A DNA stretch of 64,000 nucleotides from Mageeibacillus sp. UBA3781 (GTDB lineage Bacteria; Bacillota; Clostridia; Saccharofermentanales; Saccharofermentanaceae): positions 12,497 to 76,496 of the forward strand of contig DFFH01000130.1 in NCBI GenBank assembly GCA_002368805.1. Direction: 5' to 3'. Below are positions 60,360-64,000 of the stretch, piece after piece. A model generated the notes under the pieces. That model searched no databases. It had not been told where the DNA came from and saw only the letters and a program-made list of their open reading frames with translations. The position numbers were made by a program, and so were the translations under genes. Numbering within the stretch: the first letter of the stretch is position 1; each line of letters starts with the position of its first letter.

Positions 60360-63300
60360 TACCATACCTCATTTTCTGCTCTTCAGACATTTCCGAACCT
60401 TTCAGGATCCTGTATGCTTTATCCTTAAGTTCCTGTAATGTATAATGCCTGAAATATCCGATATGAAAGTCAACGGCTCCTGTGAAGCTGAATGCAAAGA
60501 AAGTATCTGTTGGTTTATGGTATCCCAAGGAATTCCATACTACAGCAACTTCCACCCAGGATTCCGTCTCGAGGAGATCTGTGATATTACCGGTTTGGAT
60601 AAAGATCAGACCCTGTTCCTCATCGATCGTAAGAGTCGCTTCCTTGAAAGTGTTATAATACATTTCGACTTCCGTTTTTCCGATAAAATCGCCAGTTTCA
60701 CCATCATACCGGTAGAAGGAACCATCATCAAACACAACAAGTATCTGCTCAGAAGACGTTCCTTCTTTATAGAAAGCGGCACCAACAGCTGCGCGGCCAT
60801 TCGTCTGAAGATCCATTTCCTGATTCCAGTCAGAATCAAAGACCAAAACATGAGTCAGATCCGCAATTATCCATCTGTTTCCCTCTTTATTATGCTCAAC
60901 AACATTTGCTCCACTCCAATTGGATGAAAGACGTAATTGTTTTATATCATTACTCTCGACATTGATTACAAAAACATCCTCCTTGTCGCTGACAACTATC
61001 TCCTTCAGTTCGGGATAATAAACGGGCACACTAATGCGTTCAGGATCATCTTTAGGGAAATCGAATAATTTCGTCTCGCCGCTGCGAACATTGTAAAAAC
61101 CGATGCGGTCAAGATTTTTTTCTTTATCGCGGTAGACATACGTCAGATAGTCGTTCGTCATTGAGACGCAGAATTGATTTATATAGTACGGACTGGATAT
61201 GTTATAAATTTCTTCACGGCTGCCATCTTTCAAAGAAATTCTATAGATGGAAATACCACTCTCTTGATTGACTACAGATATATAAAGAACATCATCAGCA
61301 ACTTGAAGGAGTTTAGCACTAGAAGATTTGGCCTCTTCAATTTTGATGTCAAGCAAGAGTGTTTTCTTGTCGGCATCATATGCTAATATTTCGGGGATTC
61401 CGTCAAATTGAGATAATACGACTAGATAATCATCGTCAAGAAGATACTGTTGCGGCTCTTGAACTACAGTATCCGGATTCATATCCGTCCACTCATCATC
61501 CATTACATATGTATCATAAAAGATGACTTCAGAAGCATTTTTCTGTAGAACATATACTCCATTTCCAATCAAAGCCTTGTCTATTTTATTTACAAACTCA
61601 ATTGTGTACGTCACCGTATTTGGACTCATAGAATCAACAGGTATACCAAGAGCTCCTGACTCAGTAACAAATGTCGGTACACCATCACCATCATTATCAC
61701 TTATATCTGCAATCAATTGCTGTACTTGATATGATCCGAGCACATCTCCGGTTTTAGTATCGTAGATCTCAATCACATCACCGGTGCTATATGCGACCGC
61801 ATTTCTTGCGGGGAGATTAAGGATTTCAGAATAAGATAGCGAAACATTGTATTTACAATCACGACTCCATCTCTCAGTCATAGAAGGAACGTCGATGCAA
61901 GTTACATCATCAGAATGTGGCTGAACGATTATTCTATCAGTGCGAAGAAGATTATTCGAAGAAAATACATCATATCCGACAACAATGACTGTTTCATTGT
62001 CCGCCCATTTCATGTTACGAAAAGAAGTTCCTTTAACAGGACACAATTTAATGGAACCATCAGAAAGATCGTATATTCCGACATTCGACGACAAATCGAG
62101 TTCAAAGAAGAGAGCAATTTTCGTGCCATCCGGTGAAACAGCATATCCTTCGCTCGAAAAGTATTTATTGTCGATGTTAGATGGTATTTTATACGAATCT
62201 AAAAGTGTTCCATCTTCAGAAGAAATATGATATAGCTGGTCCCTATTCGTAAGAAGAAAAAACGAATCATCAGATTCAACACGAAGCAATGCAAAATGGC
62301 CTTTAAAAGCTAGTCCATCCTCTAAAGGGAAACTCCATGCCAGATCCCCTGTAGATGGTCGATACATATATGCTTCATAAGCCGTTACGACAAGGAGAAG
62401 ATCATCTTTCAGATAATCAAGAAAAACAACATCTTTTCCGGAAAATGACTTTTCAAGAATCAGTTTATGATCCTCTGTTCTCCATACATTCAGAAGTCCG
62501 GTCTGATCTATTGCGGCAAATGACGTTCTCTCCGGTGATAGATCCATGAATCCAATCGAGGTCGGCATCTTATAATTCCATACCGACTCTATACTTGAGC
62601 CCATCAGAGGCTTATATGCCAAAGTCGCATCTGTAAGCGCGCGAACAGCTTCAGATGTAACCGGGCGGTCATTATCCTCTGATGGCAGAGCTGCAAGTGC
62701 CATCTGAATAGCATCTATACGTTTTTCCTGTTCAAGAAAATTCTCAGATTCATTAGCACGATATATAGCCTGATTACGAAGTGTATCCCGATAACTCTTC
62801 TGTAATCTCGAACGGTTCCAAATCTGATATAACAAGACACTAAAAGCAAGAGTAACAAATGCAAGACTAAGCGCAGTTATTCTCTGCATCTGATAAGCAC
62901 GTCTTCTATTCATCAGTTCATCATAAGAACATCCGATCAAAGCAGACGCAAGACGAGGCAGTTCATCTTTATCAGCTTTATGCATGGATTGTCTGAAATC
63001 CGCGCAAAGAGGTTCTTTCTCATGAAGAATAATGGATTCCGTCCCATCCGGGCGAACAACACGGACCTCCTCACGAAGAAGCTCTTCAGGAAGCACGTCA
63101 GTTGGTTCACCTTCCGCAAGAACAGCAAGGATCTGGCGTCTGGAATGATATTTCAGGAAATACTGGATTTCTCTTTTGACCCACTCAGACTTTCTAGTGT
63201 TATGAGAGCATATGACGATCAGATAATTAGAGTTTTCAAGCGCATGGGAAATGGTCGCACCTAGATCACTGGTAATAGGTAATTCATCTTTATCACGGAA

Positions 63301-63447
63301 GACACGCTGGATGCGCTTCATTCCGGTTTTCTTGCGGATTTTCGCAGGAATATGAAAATGTTCCAGTTTAGACTGAACATGTGCAGCTACTTTGTTATCC
63401 AAAGGTGCATGTTTATAAGAAATAAACGCATCATAATGATCGATCAT
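60352..63447 (-). CDS. TIR domain, transmembrane helix, beta-propeller protein
   Basis: A 1031-residue membrane protein. An N-terminal TIR_2 domain (about 1-150) begins HYDAFISYKH and has the SEWVKRE segment whose Glu93 matches the NADase catalytic Glu of enzymatic TIRs. A single transmembrane helix (about 189-210) follows, then a Q/N-rich helical region and an extracytoplasmic WD40-like propeller (about 285-1010) of repeated strands such as YAVSPDGTKIALFFE. Similar TIR-TM-propeller proteins are known in Clostridia without an assigned job. Possible roles are phage or stress sensing. It is transcribed from its own locus; AGGGGG lies about 10 nt before the ATG. The TIR side faces the cytoplasm. 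Confidence 0.85.
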   Translation of the reverse strand: MIDHYDAFISYKHAPLDNKVAAHVQSKLEHFHIPAKIRKKTGMKRIQRVFRDKDELPITSDLGATISHALENSNYLIVICSHNTRKSEWVKREIQYFLKYHSRRQILAVLAEGEPTDVLPEELLREEVRVVRPDGTESIILHEKEPLCADFRQSMHKADKDELPRLASALIGCSYDELMNRRRAYQMQRITALSLAFVTLAFSVLLYQIWNRSRLQKSYRDTLRNQAIYRANESENFLEQEKRIDAIQMALAALPSEDNDRPVTSEAVRALTDATLAYKPLMGSSIESVWNYKMPTSIGFMDLSPERTSFAAIDQTGLLNVWRTEDHKLILEKSFSGKDVVFLDYLKDDLLLVVTAYEAYMYRPSTGDLAWSFPLEDGLAFKGHFALLRVESDDSFFLLTNRDQLYHISSEDGTLLDSYKIPSNIDNKYFSSEGYAVSPDGTKIALFFELDLSSNVGIYDLSDGSIKLCPVKGTSFRNMKWADNETVIVVGYDVFSSNNLLRTDRIIVQPHSDDVTCIDVPSMTERWSRDCKYNVSLSYSEILNLPARNAVAYSTGDVIEIYDTKTGDVLGSYQVQQLIADISDNDGDGVPTFVTESGALGIPVDSMSPNTVTYTIEFVNKIDKALIGNGVYVLQKNASEVIFYDTYVMDDEWTDMNPDTVVQEPQQYLLDDDYLVVLSQFDGIPEILAYDADKKTLLLDIKIEEAKSSSAKLLQVADDVLYISVVNQESGISIYRISLKDGSREEIYNISSPYYINQFCVSMTNDYLTYVYRDKEKNLDRIGFYNVRSGETKLFDFPKDDPERISVPVYYPELKEIVVSDKEDVFVINVESNDIKQLRLSSNWSGANVVEHNKEGNRWIIADLTHVLVFDSDWNQEMDLQTNGRAAVGAAFYKEGTSSEQILVVFDDGSFYRYDGETGDFIGKTEVEMYYNTFKEATLTIDEEQGLIFIQTGNITDLLETESWVEVAVVWNSLGYHKPTDTFFAFSFTGAVDFHIGYFRHYTLQELKDKAYRILKGSEMSEEQKMRYGIS

Positions 63448-63498
63448 ATACTATTATCCCCCTTAGAACATAACCATTTTACTCTAAAAACAGCAATC

Positions 63499-63530
63499 AA
63501 AAAAGGCTGCCTTGATAAAGGCAGCCTTTT
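63499..63530 (-). terminator. Terminator of the Thr-Pro-repeat surface protein
   Basis: AAGGCTGCC and GGCAGCCTT form a 9-bp stem followed by TTTT on the minus strand, 18 nt after the stop codon. Confidence 0.88.
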
Positions 63531-63547
63531 CAAATGGAATTCTTCAC

Positions 63548-64000
63548 TTAATTCTCTTCGTCTTCTTTGTTCTTTCTAACAACAACAGTGAATGAAACTG
63601 CGGATGCTACCAGGAAGAACAGACCTGCAAGAAGCTTAACAGAAGATCCTGTATCACCTGTCTTCGGTACACGGGAAGCACCAAGAACTGATCCTTCAGG
63701 TGTCGGGGACGGAGTAGCCGTCGGAGTTTCCTTCGGTGTCTCTGTCGGAACAGGTGTCTCCGTCGGAAGCGGTGTTGCTGTCGGGACAGGAGTTGATGTC
63801 GGGGACGGCATCGGTGTAGCTGTCGGAACAGGTGTTGCTGTCGGGATCGGAGTCGCCGTCGGCAACGGTGTAGGTGTAGGAGTCATCTCATCATCATCAT
63901 CATCTACGATCGGAGTCGGAGAAGGAGTCGGTGTCGGTGTCGCCTCATCTTCATCATCGTCAACGATCGGTGTCGGAGAAGGAGTTGGAGTCTCCGTCGG
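63548..64000 (-). CDS. Sortase-anchored Thr-Pro-repeat protein, C-terminal part (runs off the right edge)
   Basis: The last 150 codons of a cell-wall protein. The visible part is a stalk of Thr-Pro dipeptides, with two acidic repeats ([11 protein letters not shown] and [11 protein letters not shown]) about 20 residues apart near the window edge. It ends in a wall-sorting signal: VPKTGD (LPxTG-like), a hydrophobic helix ([19 protein letters not shown]) and a charged tail (RKNKEDEEN). Sortase would cleave after Thr and join it to murein. The Met at 63886 is internal, because the frame stays open to the window end. Function of the missing N-terminus is unknown. Confidence 0.85.
   Translation of the reverse strand, partial: PTETPTPSPTPIVDDDEDEATPTPTPSPTPIVDDDDDEMTPTPTPLPTATPIPTATPVPTATPMPSPTSTPVPTATPLPTETPVPTETPKETPTATPSPTPEGSVLGASRVPKTGDTGSSVKLLAGLFFLVASAVSFTVVVRKNKEDEEN
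63690..64000 (-). repeat. Thr-Pro-coding tandem repeats
   Basis: On the plus strand the hexamer-like unit GTCGG(A/G)(G/A) recurs at short spacing, translated on the minus strand as TPTP/TATP. The unit is imperfect, so it varies in sequence more than in reading frame. Confidence 0.8.

Noticed and set aside
63690..64000. Possible CRISPR or other array at the right edge
   Set aside because: The repeats are in frame and encode a Thr-Pro stalk with a sortase signal at its end; there are no spacers.
1..64000. Mobile elements or prophage
   Set aside because: No transposase, integrase, phage structural gene or terminal repeats with duplications were found.

Overview
The window reads as a stretch of chromosome from an anaerobic Gram-positive bacterium of the class Clostridia, probably a plant-fibre or gut/rumen type. 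The evidence is a fused ispH-rpsA gene beside cmk, a HutP-family protein, SepF, an ior-type indolepyruvate oxidoreductase, GGAGG ribosome binding sites throughout, and the carbohydrate enzymes GH120, GH2 and GH3. The family cannot be fixed from sequence alone. I see no insertion sequence, prophage, integrase or CRISPR array. Gene packing is dense and most genes lie on the minus strand.

Layout. 1-1 kb: rpsB-tsf (minus), with a promoter and a structured leader. 1.1-3.9 kb: an M20 dipeptidase facing an SH3-NlpC/P60 cell-wall hydrolase. 4.1-14.7 kb: one nine-gene minus-strand operon (ileS, M50 protease, trpS, scpA, scpB, RpiR regulator, hutP-like, cmk, ispH-rpsA) ending in a clear terminator. 14.8-19.1 kb: a minus operon of an RNA methyltransferase, a pseudouridine synthase, an HD protein and a GH120 beta-xylosidase. 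19.2-22.5 kb: a plus operon of response regulator, sensor kinase and RluF-type pseudouridine synthase. 22.5-28.4 kb: GH2 and GH3 glycosidases. 28.5-28.9 kb: tmRNA. 28.9-32.6 kb: an SseB-like protein, a lipoprotein and an amidase-like membrane protein. 32.7-35.4 kb: a UDP-galactopyranose-mutase-like protein facing a CdaA-CdaR fusion that should make c-di-AMP. 35.4-38.6 kb: a Crp-family regulator with nagA, then ilvE. 38.8-42.2 kb: an RDD membrane protein, a small unknown protein, an M28-like lipoprotein and an AroB-like protein. 42.3-45.6 kb: gltX and glnS. 45.7-53.1 kb: sepF, yggS, a HlyD-like adaptor, a methionine gamma-lyase-family protein, an ACT protein, iorB and iorA. 53.2-58.5 kb: a sodium:solute symporter, an MBL hydrolase, and two lipoproteins sharing a domain. 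58.6-64 kb: tRNA-Leu(GAG), a DHH phosphoesterase, a TIR-transmembrane-propeller protein and the end of a sortase-anchored Thr-Pro-repeat protein.

Themes. The core is translation (ribosomal proteins, four aminoacyl-tRNA synthetases, RNA modification, tmRNA), chromosome segregation and division (scpAB, sepF) and envelope work. The accessory parts handle beta-linked plant sugars and amino-sugar recycling. The most unusual patterns are three. First, several enzyme-like proteins have lost catalytic or metal-binding residues: an amidase, an M28 peptidase, a dehydroquinate synthase, a GH2, and possibly a UGM. Second, a nested inverted-repeat element of about 145 nt lies between the MBL and symporter genes and looks like a rod-shaped RNA. 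Third, there is a large membrane-anchored TIR-propeller protein. Several fusions are also notable: CdaA-CdaR, IspH-S1, EF-Tu-domain-2-like with SseB, and a lipoprotein domain with a sugar-binding protein.
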